DNA of 64,000 nucleotides from Drosophila miranda (GCF_003369915.1 NC_046675.1:1240001-1304000), one strand, 5' to 3'; numbered from the stretch's first letter, positions 1 to 11,918 are shown. A program made the numbers and translations. The notes: generated by a model not told the origin, from the sequence alone.

Positions 1-84
1 AGTTATTCACATTAGGAATAATCGCAGAGGTCAACTCAGCCTAAGTATGAGATATCTGTACATACATATATTCGAAAACTAATA

Positions 85-345
85 TTATATTATTCTTGAT
101 TGAAAAATGTCGCTGTCCTCAACTTCGACAGTAAATTCCTTAAGCTTCTTTGTCTCCATCTGAAATTGTTTATTCTCAAGTTCAAGAGGAGTATTTTCTG
201 GAATTTTGTTTCCCCAAAAATATTCCAAGAGCGGAAGAAGTGGAAACGGTCTTCGTGATGAATGAATAAAAGCCACCACCATGTGGCCTTGATCTTGAAA
301 TTCAAGAAGGTAGAGGCTGCCCTCCATATAACATGATTCGAGCAT
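85..345 (-). CDS. possible terminal coding exon at the left edge, unknown protein
   Basis: An 86-codon frame on the minus strand begins at an ATG at 345 and ends with TAA at 85-87. The composition looks protein-like: mixed hydrophobic and charged residues, an acidic tail (EVEDSD) and no low complexity. An AG lies just upstream of the ATG, so this may be the last exon of a longer gene rather than a complete one. I do not recognise the family and see no convincing polyadenylation signal in the 84 bases left before the window edge. It could be a chance frame. Confidence 0.3.
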   Translation of the reverse strand: MLESCYMEGSLYLLEFQDQGHMVVAFIHSSRRPFPLLPLLEYFWGNKIPENTPLELENKQFQMETKKLKEFTVEVEDSDIFQSRII

Positions 346-2708
346 CTCTACCGGTTATTAGCATATTCGTGTGAGTTGCAAATCGCCATTGATCAAATGC
401 ACGTAGGCACATTAACATAATCCAAGAAGGGAAAACACACACATCGTATTAAAAATAAAAGGCCCATTACCTTACATATAATTATGTTATGTTATGGACA
501 GAGAGGGAAGATTCCACTATGATTAAATGGCTTAGATTGACGACATTTGACTGCGCAGGGGCTTCCCCCGAAGCCTGAGTTGTGTCGCTTTTGTCTGTCT
601 CTGCATGTTGTATGGTAGAATATGGTGGCTGGCATGCTGGAAGTACCAAGAATTAGACGATAAAATTGTTAAATGAAAACAGAAGTGGACGACGCGTCGT
701 CTCGAACAGCGCATGACTCGGCAATTTCGGGCAATCCGCTTTTTCTTCAGCGAAGCTGTTAATTCTTCTATAATTAAAGAACGAGTCACTGTGGTCCAAC
801 AGCTACTTCGATATCTACTTCCTAGATTCGGACTCAGACTCAGACTCAGCCTCAGACAACGGAGTTTAATTCGATTGTGTTTGTGTGTGTTGTGTGCCTC
901 TTTGGAGGTTTCGTAATCACTTCTTTTCTACGTTTCTGATTTACAGATGAGGCCCCCGAAATGGTGAATGTAACATGAATGTATTGGTCGGTGTTTATCG
1001 CAGCTTAGATGCTGGTAGAATGCTGGAAATTGGCTGGGACGGTGGTCCCTGACCTTTGGGTGGATGCGATCTCTTTCTCAGCTTGTTATGATAATTTTGT
1101 ATCCAACTTTCAGATACCTACTATAATTCCCCCATTTCTTTGAGTCCGGTTCTATAATTTATTTCGGGTGCTAGTCTAACAATATCTATTAAATTATTCT
1201 CTTCGATGGGATTATGTCACACGGCAAGCCTGGCAAACCCTGGAGCAGCCTGGAGCGGTGGAATAAACCTACTGTTTAAATTATATATTGGCAAGGTTCT
1301 GTCGGCATCTGAAATTTCAGATCTTAAGGGGCGCGGGCGCACATGTTAGGAACAGGTTCGGCGTCTTACAGAGCAGACACAAAACGAAACCTAAAACGCA
1401 AATAACGATATTAGATTAATTTTAACTAAGAACCCCAAAAGAAGTCACGCTGGTTTCAGCCGCAGCACGAGTTCGACCTGTGACGACGGCCATTGAAATA
1501 GCTCATAAGGAAGCTTCTCCTTGGCCTTGGGTTACATAAAACATAGTTCGATCTCAATGCCAGCTAATTACCTGAGAATCTTCAAGTCTACGAGCCAGAA
1601 CCCAGTGCCAGCGCAGCGGTTGGTAAAATGATTTTGAAATTCTTTAAATGAACCCCCACTCGAACTAAACGGAGCTCCCATTTTGAAGTGTCTACTAGCG
1701 GACATGACAATGCGTTTGAGACAGTGTTTTAATTGCACTCACATACTGAATTGTGTATCTTTAGTTAATGGTCTATCATAGAATCGAACGGCCTTATCCC
1801 AATTGCTGTCCAAGGCCACATCTGGGCAGAACCTGGAGCTGTCAATGGTCTATCAGCAATTAATTTCATAGACGGAGATAGATCTTGGCAACTTCTGTTT
1901 TTGGTTTTCGAACCCAAGGGCAAGTCATCAAAATACAAATGCAAAAAATACAACGGGGAATATGTACGTCATATATGAAATATTACACTGAAAATAGTGG
2001 GTCCTAAAATGATATATTGGGGACTGGCATTCTGCCCAAAGAGCTGTACATAAACAGATGAGATGTGTTCTAGGAAGATTCTATAAGTTCTCGATCGAAT
2101 AGATTTCATTTTAAAATCGTCACTATTTCTCTCTGTGGAACCCTCGACTGCAACTATTTGTAGGTCGCATAAACAGCAAAAGGCCCAGTCATCTAGGCAA
2201 CAATGAGAGTGACAGACAGATAGACAGACAGCCGGGTGCAAGGCAGTGCTTTTGGCTACCTTTTTGTCGCCTCCGGCACTGCCATCTCGCGGTCTCTACT
2301 ACCTTTTCGCGATCGAGCACCGCACCACACCACTGTCGAGCAAACGGAGATACTCTCCTCACACACAGATACAGCCACAAACACAAATGCAGACACAGAC
2401 ACTGGTACAGATAGAGCTGCGACCCGAAGCTGAGCTTGCGCCGAGAGCTCGAAACCCGAAACGCTTGGCCCGAAATTTTTAGCACTTCTTTTTAAATTTT
2501 TGTGCAATCTCGGATTTTTGGTTAGTTGTCTATTGGAGTTCGCAGCGCTTATACCCAACAAAATTTGATTGGGTTCGCCGGATCCGGTTCGATCTGCATA
2601 CGTATACGTGCGACAGGGACATGCATGCCCCGGGCATTACAAAGTGAAACACACTCAAAACGATAATAAACACTATTCCGATTTCCGAATTGCAATCTGG
2701 CATAAACG
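346..2708. other. noncoding stretch upstream of Cyp4c3
   Basis: I see no supportable gene here. Short frames overlap simple repeats, for example GACTCA-type repeats near 832-862 and ACA-rich sequence near 2360-2405. The distal part of this stretch should contain the Cyp4c3 promoter and 5' UTR, but I could not place a TATA box or initiator with confidence. Confidence 0.5.
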
Positions 2709-5700
2709 ATGTCCTCAAAAGTTATTAGTTCTTTGATGGCCGAGAGCATTCTGCTCACGAAAATGGCCCAAGTGATTTCGGGTTACTCCCCCATAACGAT
2801 CTTCCTGCTGGCGTCCATCGCCCTCTTCCTGGTGGTGTACAACAAGCGCAGGTCCCGCCTGGTGAAGCACATAGAAAAGATCCCGGGCCCAGCCGCCATG
2901 CCCTTCCTGGGCAATGCCATCGAAATGAATGTGGATCACGATGGTGAGTACGAGTTCTAGAGTTCTCAGACACCCATTTAGAGCATACTCAGTGATTGCT
3001 CCAGTTAGTGATATTGACCCTGAGTCATTGATACACCTATGCCTATACCCGAACCAAGGGGTGTATGATTGGTTGGACAAACATTGAGCCGAGCAGCCGA
3101 GCAGCCGAGGAGGTGCTAATTTTTGCTGATCAGCTAGCTCCCAACGAGCCAGGCGACAGATCTTCGATGGATCGATCTGTGGATTGGATTCCAGTGTTAA
3201 TGAACTTTGCTTATGTTTTGGAATAGGAGATTCACTTTCATTGCGGAAGATAGTCCCCATAAACCCAGTCGCTAATTGATTTATAGAACAGCCTCGACAA
3301 ACATTTTGAAATGCAACAAAACCTGTCCTGCTAAAAATTTTGATTGTAATAAGCAGGTGATTTGTGCGCTTTGTTGTCTTTCTTTTTTTGTGTTATTTTG
3401 TGTTTTTTGTTTTTGTTGAAACACATAATTTAATTAACATATTTGTCGCTGTTTTTGCGGGGTTTGCCTCATCTTCGATTGGGGCCAAACGAAAACGTGA
3501 GCATAAGCCCAGAGCTGCATTCGAGCGTGGAACCCAAACGAGCTGTTTAGTCTAATGAATTTCGATTAGGGAAAAGTTCTGGCTGCTGCTGGAAGGCATT
3601 CACCCTTGCCCCAAAACGGAAGCCAACAGAAGAGTCAACAAACAATCTAATAAAATATTTCATTGGAAACCTCACACGGTGCTGAGCGGAGGTTAATTGA
3701 CACTAAACGTAACTTGAGATGAATTATAGAATTAAAACAGGAACAATGAAATGAACAAATTAGCGTAAATAAATGCCTTTGATCTTGATATACGACCGGA
3801 CTTTAAAGTCGGTCAGGACTTTCCCTCACGCGTAATATTTCAAGTGTAATTTGACTGAAGTTATCACACGCTCTTTATATGGAATTAAACAATTACTAAA
3901 TCTGAGAGAGAACGGAGAGAGTCTGCGAAGAATAGTAAGAAAGATCAGTGGCGAGAAGCGTAGCATAACAAGCCAAACAAATGCTTACTTGAAGACCGAT
4001 AAAAATAGCCATAAACCATTTAAGAGGCAGACCCAGACCCAGACCCGGCTCAAACTTAGTTTGCGACTGAGACTGAGACTGAGGCTGGGGCTGGGGCGGG
4101 GGCTCACAAAAAGGTCCAAGCGTATAATGTACTGGCACGGCTGTTTTAATAATTTTTTCGTCACAGTCTCGGCAGAAAAGGGAATCGGGGTTAGTGCACT
4201 AACGGGCACGTGGGGCGTGAGAGCTCCGGCACGGCCCGGACTCTAGTGACCATGAAATTCCGTAACGGATTCTGACGTCAGCGTATGCACAGAAATTAAT
4301 TCCCAAATCATCACCAAAGCCCTGCTAATCAATCGGCGATATAAGTTCCTAAAGCATTGGTGTTCGAGCTTAAGGGAATTCAATCTTCGGTTTCTTCCCT
4401 GGCCACTACAAGCGGACAATGGACAATGGGCCTCTGGGCGAACCGAAGCGGACTTGATCTTGACACTGAATCGTAGAAGAACTCTGCAGTTCTCCATCCA
4501 GCGATCGATTGATGTATGATTAATTCGCACGCCTCAGATCCGCTGTCCGGCTTTTGCAACGCCGAAAACAAAGCAAATTAACATAAATTTAAATGCGGAA
4601 GCAGCCTCCAAGAGATACAAATTTTTGTAGCCAAACTATTGGACCGCTGCAGCGGGGCTTTGAGCGGATTGTTACTCATTCGATGAAATGCGCTAAGCCC
4701 TGACTGGATTCGATTCGATTCGATTCACTTCCGTTTTGTTCTTTGTCTTTGGCTTTCAAGAGATTCATGCTTGAAGATCTCTTGTACCCCAAAATCAGGT
4801 TTTCGGTTAATCTTGAGGGTTCTTATGGGCTCTTGGCATCTTCCGTTTTCACTGCCCAATTAGCATTAACTCGTACCAATGTAAAAAGTTTCATTGAATG
4901 TTTAGCAGTGTTTCGACCAAGTGATAATCAAGTTAGATCTTTTAATGAGTCGGCCAGAACATTAGGAACTGGTTCGTCAAAACCAGTCTAGTATAGTCTA
5001 GTCCTATACTTTTATGAGTGTCATCTTCAAGGCACAAGAGCCGAATAGTCAGAAGATTTGCTCAAATGCTTGCTAAATAAAAGATTCTTTTGCAGTCAAG
5101 GCAATCAAGGAGGACCAGCTGGTCTACAACCTCTGAAGAGGTTTTATGAATATTTTTTTTATTATAAATTAATCTAAGAACGTCTCTGCAATTACGAGAC
5201 TTTTGTTAAATGATAAACATGAAATATGACGTTGCAGCAAATGGCTGAGCGAACGAACAGCTGCCCAAGGTCACGTGGTTCTTGATCATGCATGTTTCTC
5301 TTGGATTGCTCGCCGCTGCTGAAGAGCCAAGAAACTCGGCAACATATGAGTGTGTCTGGCGTGGAGTGGAGCTATGTGTAGTGCTTCCCAAGGCTTCGAC
5401 TGGTTTCCAGTTCTAACGCTTAAGAACATTCGCTGGCTCTCGGGTCACGGCTGGCTGTGGGTGTTCTGCATTGCGGGTGGGTGCGGCATTGGGTGGTACT
5501 TGCGATCGCCATCGCCATCGCCATCTGGTAACTGCTTTTTAATGTGCACTGCCAATGTCAGCCGAGCGAGAGCCAGCTACCAAAATTATGCCAGACATAA
5601 ATTATTTCAAATTGCCAAAGCAATTTTACGCACAAAAATACCGCAGCAGGCAGGTGACAGGCAATACAGGTACAATATGAAATCAAAATCAAAATTAAAA

Positions 5701-8495
5701 TGATAATGAAGAGACCCCAAGACCCATACACCCATGGAGACAGAGGCTGCTGTGCCGGCATAGAGGCACTGGCTCTGGCTCGGACTCTGTGAAATGTGCT
5801 TTGTTTTGGAGAGTACGAAATTTGCTACCCATTTTGGCTACCCCTTTGCCTTTGCCTTCCATGCAAACTTCCGACATCATAACTAGTATGTCGGCGTCAT
5901 CATCAAGTTTGCTTTTTGGGTGTTTTTTGGGGGTTACATAAAGTCATTATTAGAGATCGCTGAATGGCCACGCATGGGATAGGTGTAGGTCCCCCCGGTG
6001 TTTGCCTGTGTGCGAGAGAGTGTTTCATCTTTTTAATTAATGCAACACATATGGACTCCAACACATACATATGTACATATGCAAACAATCACACAGTCAG
6101 AGACAGAGAGGTGAACCTGCCCTCGCTCTGCTCTGCTTTCTGGGCATTTGGGTATTTTCTTAGAAAATAACTGCAGCGACCTTGATTGTCGCCCAAAGAG
6201 GGGGCGGGGGGCTCTAATTGCTGCCATAAATTATGTTCTCACACAAATTTGTCAAAAGCGTTACGATTTGAGTTTGTTAACCGGTTGCGAACCGCACACC
6301 AATCCAATTCCCTTTCAGAGCTCTTCAACCGCGTCATCGGCATGCAGAAGCTGTGGGGCACGCGCCTCGGCATCAATCGCGTCTGGCAGGGCACCTCGCC
6401 CCGGGTGCTGCTCTTCGAGCCCGAAACGGTGGAGCCCATCCTGAACAGCCAGAAGTTTGTGAACAAGAGCCACGACTACGACTATCTGCATCCCTGGCTG
6501 GGCACCGGCCTCCTGACCAGCACCGACCGCAAATGGCATTCCCGCAGGAAGGTAAGGGCTTGGGCCGAGTGTCCGGGAGAATTCTGGAGTAACTCTGTGC
6601 TGTTTGTTGTTGCAGATTCTCACGCCTGCTTTCCACTTCAAAATCTTGGACGACTTTGTGGATGTTTTCAACGAGCAGAGCGCCGTGCTGGCCCGCAAGC
6701 TAGCCGTCGAGGTGGGCAGCGAGGCGTTCAACCTGTTTCCCTACGTCACGCTCTGCACCTTGGACATTGTTTGTGGTGAGTGTCAATATCGGGTAGTCCC
6801 ATGACCCATGCCCCATGCCCCATCTCCACCGACCATAGACCATATACCATAGACCATAGACCATAGACCGTTGCTAATTGCGTCACTCGTCTTATTTCAG
6901 AGACCGCCATGGGTCGCAGAATCTATGCCCAGAGCGACAGCGAGTCGGAGTACGTGAAGGCAGTCTACGGGTAAGCGACTCAGCACACAGCATCATAATG
7001 ACCAGAAAAGAGTATGGAATTGCGCGAGGGGTTCGGGTGTGGTGTGTGCAACTCTTCCTCATCTGCCGAAAGTTATCAACGCCCCGCCCTGGCAGCAGTT
7101 TAATATCGAGAGCTGTCATGCCAGCTGTCAGACAAAGACACACCCTCCCAGATACACATGTCCTCCCATTGCCCATCCTCCGGTCGGGCAGGAGCAGGAG
7201 CAGGAGCTGAAGTACAGCCATGTGGAAAATATGCGAGATTAAGATGTCAATGCGATGCTTGAAGTGCTCTGATGCTGATAACAGACAACTCCTGCTTCTG
7301 CTTCTGCTTCTGCTGCTGCTGCTGCTCCTGCCACGCCTCATGAAGCACACACCCAAGACCCACACTTGACTAACTTTCAATTTAACGCAACACTTTTCCA
7401 ATCCCAATCCCCATTCCAATATCCATTCGAATCCCCCTTAGGATTGGCTCGATTGTGCAGAGTCGCCAGTCAAAGATCTGGCTGCAGAGCGACCTCATCT
7501 TCCGGCTGACGGACGACTACAAGCTCCACCAGAGCTACATCAACACGCTGCACGGATTCTCGAATATGGTGATTAGGGAGCGCAAGTCCGAGTTGGCCCT
7601 CCTGCAGGACAACAACAACAATAACAACAACATCCCCGATGCCTACGATGATGTGGGAAAGAAGAAGCGTCTGGCCTTCTTGGACCTGCTGATCGATGCC
7701 TCCAAAGATGGAACCGTTCTGACCAATGTAAGTGAAGCTGGAATAGCCACTCTAAGTCACTACAAGCCACTCTTTTAACCTGTCCTTTTGCCACTCCGCA
7801 GGAGGACATTCGCGAGGAGGTGGACACCTTCATGTTCGAGGGACATGACACCACATCGGCGGCCATTTCGTGGACCCTGTTCCTTCTAGGCTGCCATCCG
7901 GAGTACCAGGAGCAGGTGGCAGAGGAGCTCGACTCGATTTTCGGAAACGACAAGGAGACCCCCGCCACCATGAAGAACCTCATGGACATGCGCTATCTGG
8001 AGTGCTGCATCAAGGACTCCCTGAGACTCTTCCCCAGTGTGCCCATGATGGCTCGCATGGTGGGTGAGGATGTGAATATCGGTAAGACATAAGAATAATC
8101 TGACTCTCCAACTGAGTTATCGATCACTGAAGTTGCCGCTTCCTCCGTTTCCAGGTGGAAAGCTTGTACCCGCCGGCACCCAGGCCATCATCATGACATA
8201 CGCCCTGCACCGCAATCCACGGGTCTTTCCCAAGCCCGAACAGTTCAATCCGGACAACTTTTTGCCCGAGAACTGTGCAGGCCGCCACCCCTTCGCGTAC
8301 ATCCCCTTTAGCGCCGGACCTCGCAACTGCATTGGCCAAAAGTTCGCCATTCTGGAGGAGAAGGCGGTCATCTCCACCGTGCTGCGCAAGTACAAGATCG
8401 AGGCCGTGGATCGTCGCGAGGATCTCACTCTGCTGGGTGAGCTCATCCTTCGGCCCAAGGACGGGCTCCGTGTCAAAATCACGCCGCGCGATTAA
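2709..8495 (+). CDS. Cyp4c3: cytochrome P450 CYP4 family, Cyp4c3 orthologue
   Basis: Seven coding exons: 2709-2943, 6319-6551, 6616-6775, 6901-6970, 7442-7727, 7802-8081, 8155-8495. All have GT-AG introns and join to 534 codons plus TAA, the usual length for the family. The start is fixed by an in-frame TAA six bases upstream. The protein has an N-terminal membrane anchor (about residues 27-44), the PGP hinge (59-61), an I-helix FEGHDTTS (340-347) whose Glu341 is at the position that binds heme covalently in CYP4 enzymes, and the heme loop [10 protein letters not shown] with the ligand Cys480. The position of the K-helix ExxR glutamate is Asp400 (DSLR), a conservative departure. Residues 290-296 are a run of seven Asn. 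CYP4 enzymes are microsomal monooxygenases, often fatty-acid hydroxylases; the substrate here is unknown. The symbol rests on recognised near-identity to the Drosophila protein. Confidence 0.95.
2944..6318 (+). other. Cyp4c3: Cyp4c3 intron 1 (3.4 kb)
   Basis: Phase-1 intron with donor G|GTGAGTA at 2944 and acceptor TTTCAG ending at 6318. It holds simple repeats (CAGACC and GACTGA units near 4027-4085), a GCCATAAA octamer at 4008-4015, and a short coding-like block after a strong 3' splice site at 5096-5136, which is described in the findings. I see no complete nested gene. The large size suggests enhancers, but none can be shown. Confidence 0.8.
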
Positions 8496-8637
8496 GGGGC
8501 AGCTATCCAAAGTATATAACGTGTAAATATTTAGAGATACCATAATGTTAGGGACTAGTTTATGTTAAACTAAACGATTAATTCTAAGAGGGGTATGCCC
8601 TTGTCTCTCTCTGTAATCTATTCAATGTTAGGCTAAG

Positions 8638-8643
8638 ATTAAA
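8638..8643 (+). terminator. Cyp4c3: candidate poly(A) signal of Cyp4c3
   Basis: ATTAAA lies about 143 bases after the Cyp4c3 stop and just before the convergent 3' end of the neighbouring minus-strand gene. It is the commonest variant of the AATAAA signal and is well placed to end the transcript. Confidence 0.45.
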
Positions 8644-8703
8644 ACTCAGTGATTGAATATTGATTTATGGTCTATGCTGATTTATCCGAACTATCCAAAC
8701 AAT

Positions 8704-9425
8704 TTAAGAAAGAGTGAAATAGAAGTTGACTTGAGCTCGATTTACTTTGTAAGCGATCCAATTGGATTGGAAGAGGTATTCTCCCTCTGGAAATGGCAGG
8801 ACCTGCGTAAAGTGCTGATTGATAAAGCTCACAGGAACCTTCTCCACCACGAGATCATGCTGGGAATAAAAAGGAGGGAATTAAAAGGAAATTCAAATAG
8901 ATTAGTAATTCTACACTCACATCGAAGGGACAGGAATGATTCATATTTGAATGGGCGCTGAACATACCGTGAAAGAAAACAAACACTGGGTTCGATTTTG
9001 GATTTTTCAATACCTTGCAGGCATCCACAGTGATATTGTAGAGGAACGGCTTATAGCCACTGAATCGCTTGAGCAGTGCAAAGTTCACCTATAAACGATA
9101 ACATCTATACACAAAAATGACTTACACAAAAATGTCTTACAAACATACTTGTACTTTGGTAATTGGAATTTTATATAAATTCACTTTGACGGACACATAT
9201 TTGTAGCTCCGATTCACAGACTTCAGATAGCAATACTCAAAATCATCGAATTCCTTATCCAGTGAAATGCATTTGATGTTCGTAAACTCCACTTTTGAGG
9301 CGATCTAGAATATCGTTCATTTTTTATACAATCTTCAGTAAGGATTAAAAGGATACAATACGCACCTCTCTGACTAGATATAGGAACAAAATGAGTTGAA
9401 CAAGAACAATGTACGTGGAGCTCAT
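8704..9425 (-). CDS. DUF1091 small secreted protein, copy A
   Basis: Four exons on the minus strand, 9366-9425, 9149-9304, 8921-9088 and 8704-8859, all in phase 0, give 179 aa. Exon 1 (20 codons) is a signal peptide (MSSTYIVLVQ, then hydrophobic). The rest carries hallmarks of the insect DUF1091 family: FTNIKC, DFEYCYLKSVNRSYKY, LLKRFSGYKPFLYN, SNMNHSCPFD|HDLVVEK, LPFPEGEY and a final NRAQV strand. DUF1091 proteins resemble the CheB and MD-2-related lipid-binding proteins, so an extracellular ligand-binding role is possible but not shown. The gene is convergent with Cyp4c3 and is the sister of the copy at 11186-11918. Confidence 0.85.
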
Positions 9426-9490
9426 TTTTCTCAGACACACCGAAAATCAGGGCGATACGATATGTGTTCCGGACAGTTACGGCACACGAG

Positions 9491-9539
9491 TATTTATTCC
9501 CCATTTGAAGCAAGCGATTACAGTGATCACATCAGATAA
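9491..9539 (-). promoter_or_regulatory. promoter module of DUF1091 copy A: TATA-like box and GATA site
   Basis: On the minus strand AATAAATA (9491-9498) is a TATA-like box about 66-73 bases before the ATG at 9425. TTATCT (9534-9539, AGATAA on the plus strand), the GATA-factor core, lies about 36 bases further upstream. The same 16-base block around the GATA core (9526-9541) is repeated upstream of copy B at 11981-11996. Confidence 0.5.
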
Positions 9540-9654
9540 TCGATTCCTATATCATGTCAGGCGTGAAGGGTTTAAAAATCAATTTTTCTGTACACATGTC
9601 TTGACAGTACTGACGAGTATTGCAGCTCATAGTCGAAAGCGCACCGTAACACAG

Positions 9655-10401
9655 TGTGTGAAATGACCAATCCAGCTCCATTTAGTTCAAAATTTCATGG
9701 CAGAACCTTTTGTGTGGTTTCGATTCCTAATACCTTACTGAGTATGAACGAAATTTCCGTGAAGCTCGGAAGCGTCAAACCGAACGTATATTTGGTGCAA
9801 GAGCTATTACAAAACTCCCACCGGAGTGAACATCGACAAAAGTCGAACACCTAATGCAAATTTATATCAGTATGGTGTCTCTACATTACATGCTTGGATA
9901 AGATGCCTTGAATGTACATATGCTTCACATAGGTTATATGCACCGGTTTATCCGAGAGCTAAAATTTGCAAGCGAAATAGCTGGTGTCGATCTAATTTAC
10001 TGATTTAGCGCGATACTGAGACTATGGCATGTGGGTATAAAGTCAATACTGAGGTTTTGCGCGTATTTTGATTTACAACAGCTGAACTATTTGTTGAAAA
10101 CTATCCATCTTTTTATATGCCATTCTCAGTGTACAACATATTATAGCATGGAGCCGAAATCATTGGAGGCTCGTAACAAAGGTCTTCGAAATATAAGGCA
10201 GCATCTCACCCGAAAGTCTTCACGTAAAAATACGATGGAAGATTGCTCTTTACATCTGATCCGTTAATGTCGAATTTATCAAAATCATCGTCAAGGCTTT
10301 CCGAAGAAAATATGGAGTTGAATAAAGAGGTTAAAGCTTCGCTATTAGATGTTAAGTTTGAAGATGGCGTTTTAAGTTCCGATAGTTCAGATACCGAATG
10401 A
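9655..10401 (+). pseudogene. decayed transposase-like coding fossil
   Basis: Several plus-strand frame pieces, separated by frameshifts and stops, line up in order with the tail of a transposase-like protein that recurs in many arthropod genomes. Blocks that can be seen are TPTGVNIDKSRTPNANL with YGVSTLHAWIRCLEC (about 9815-9917), SEIAGVDLI (about 9976-10003), EARNKGLRNIRQHLTRKSSR (about 10170-10231), then in another frame LLFTSDPLMSNLSKSSSRLS and an acidic serine-rich end SSDSSDTE stopping at 10401. AATAAA at 10440-10445 could be its old poly(A) signal. I recall the protein pattern but cannot name the superfamily. No terminal inverted repeats were identified. The piece lies between the two intact DUF1091 copies. 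Confidence 0.6.
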
Positions 10402-10850
10402 ATATGTATGTTTTTCAACTCCAATATTATTTGCATTTAAATAAACTCATAATTACATAAGTGACACTGGTACATCCATTATTTTGAAAGAAAATTGTTT
10501 AATGAGCTCTCTTATTTGTTCGTTGCATTTTTACATTATTTAGTATTACTTTTTTTACATATACTGGGGAGTTTTGGTGCATAATATTATATATAAAATG
10601 AAATTTCAAAATTGACTCATTCTACTGAAATTTAAGCGCGTTCTATCAGTGTCGCAATACTTAAGAGCATTTTTCTCTTAAACTCCCGCTCCGTGCGACT
10701 CTAATAATTACGGCTTGGAGCATAACATAACTAAAAAAAACCTGTTATTTTAAATCATAATGAAAGTAACAAATGACCGATTCCTCGCAGGTACGTCACG
10801 GTCCATTTGTACATTTCATAGAGACTACTAACATAGAAGTTGCCCTTTGT
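10402..10850. other. AT-rich spacer with no gene
   Basis: AT-rich sequence between the transposase-like fossil and the mini-me-like repeat. It may contain the 3' remnant of the fossil, but nothing can be defined. Confidence 0.4.
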
Positions 10851-10904
10851 ATTTATGTACTTGTTTGCCAAAACAAATCGGTCGAACCGCTAGGGATCGC
10901 ACAC

Positions 10905-11090
10905 GTCAAACAAGACGGAAAGACGGCCAGACAGACATATATCGACTCGGTTATTGATGATGATCAAGAATATATGTATATGCTTTTGGGGTCGGAAACG
11001 TTTCTTTCAGGGAGTTATTCATATTCACTTTTACCAAAAATCTAATATATGTACCTCTATACTCTTTTTGAGTGACGGGTATACAAATCA
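10905..11090 (-). mobile_element. mini-me-like element fossil
   Basis: Read on the minus strand, a TA-rich block (about 10966-10982) is followed by a core TTGATCATCATCAATAACCG (10949-10968) and CGAGTCGATA, then a degenerate GTCY run (about 10914-10935: GTCTGTCTGGCCGTC). On the other side lies the common drosophilid tail, GGGGTCGGAAACGTTTC at 10988-11004, and GAGTGACGGGTATA at 11070-11083. This order, (TA)n then a conserved core then (GTCY)n, is the signature of mini-me elements, which seed microsatellites in flies. Its borders are approximate. Confidence 0.6.
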
Positions 11091-11185
11091 AATTTATAGA
11101 TTGTCTCGGTATAGTTCAGCTAGAGATTTCTTTATTTAGAGATAAGACTGCTTTGGAAAGTAGCGGTGTTTCTCAGTTTATTTCT

Positions 11186-11918
11186 TTAGTTTTCAAAGTT
11201 GTGGGAAAGAGTGCCATATATATCGACCTCAGCTCGATTTATACCGTAGGCATGCCAGCTGGTGTGCAGCTGATAGTCCCCATGAGGAAAGGGTAGAACT
11301 TCTGTGAATTGCTGATCAACAAACTTGGTAGAAAGCTTATCCAGCACAATATCGTGCTGCAAAGAAGGATCATTTCAAAGTGTGAATAACATATTCATTC
11401 TGAAGGCACTTACATCGAAGGGGCATGTATGATTCATATTGGAGTGGGCCCTGAACAGATCATGAAAGTAAGTAACGACGGGGTTTGACTTTCGGTTGCT
11501 TAGGAATTTGCAAGCATCCACAGTAAAATTATAGAGGAATGGTTTGTAGCCGCTGAATCGCTTGAGCAGGGAAAAATTAACCTAGAACGATATAAGCATA
11601 TGTTTTTAAGTTGTTAAACAAATTTCGCAAATATATACACACTTTGACTTTAGTGATGGGAATTTTATACAAATTCACTTTCAGCGACAAGTACTTGTAG
11701 CTTCGATTCACCGACTTAAGATAGCAATACTCAAAATCATCGAATTCCTTATCCAGGGAATTGCATTTGATGTTTGTAAACTCGAACTTGGACTCGATCT
11801 TGAATAATTGTTAATTATTGGTAAAGTTGAAGTTGATGTTCATTAAAAGTATACGCACTCCTCTCAATAGATGTAGAACCACAAGGAGTTGAACCAGAAT
11901 AATGTACCTCGAGCTCAT
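11186..11918 (-). CDS. DUF1091 small secreted protein, copy B
   Basis: Four minus-strand exons, 11859-11918, 11643-11798, 11414-11581 and 11186-11356, all in phase 0, give 184 aa. Exons 1-3 have exactly the same lengths (60, 156 and 168 bases) as in copy A. Exon 1 encodes a signal peptide (MSSRYIILVQLL). Later blocks are FTNIKCNSLDKEFDDFEYCY, LLKRFSGYKPFLYNFTVDAC, SNMNHTCPFD|HDIVLDK and LPFPHGDY; the C terminus is five residues longer (HNFEN). Identity to copy A is high in exons 2 and 3 (about 88 and 79 percent by hand count) but about 51 percent in exon 4. The family is secreted and insect-specific, and probably binds small ligands by analogy with CheB-type proteins. The function here is unknown. 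Confidence 0.85.
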
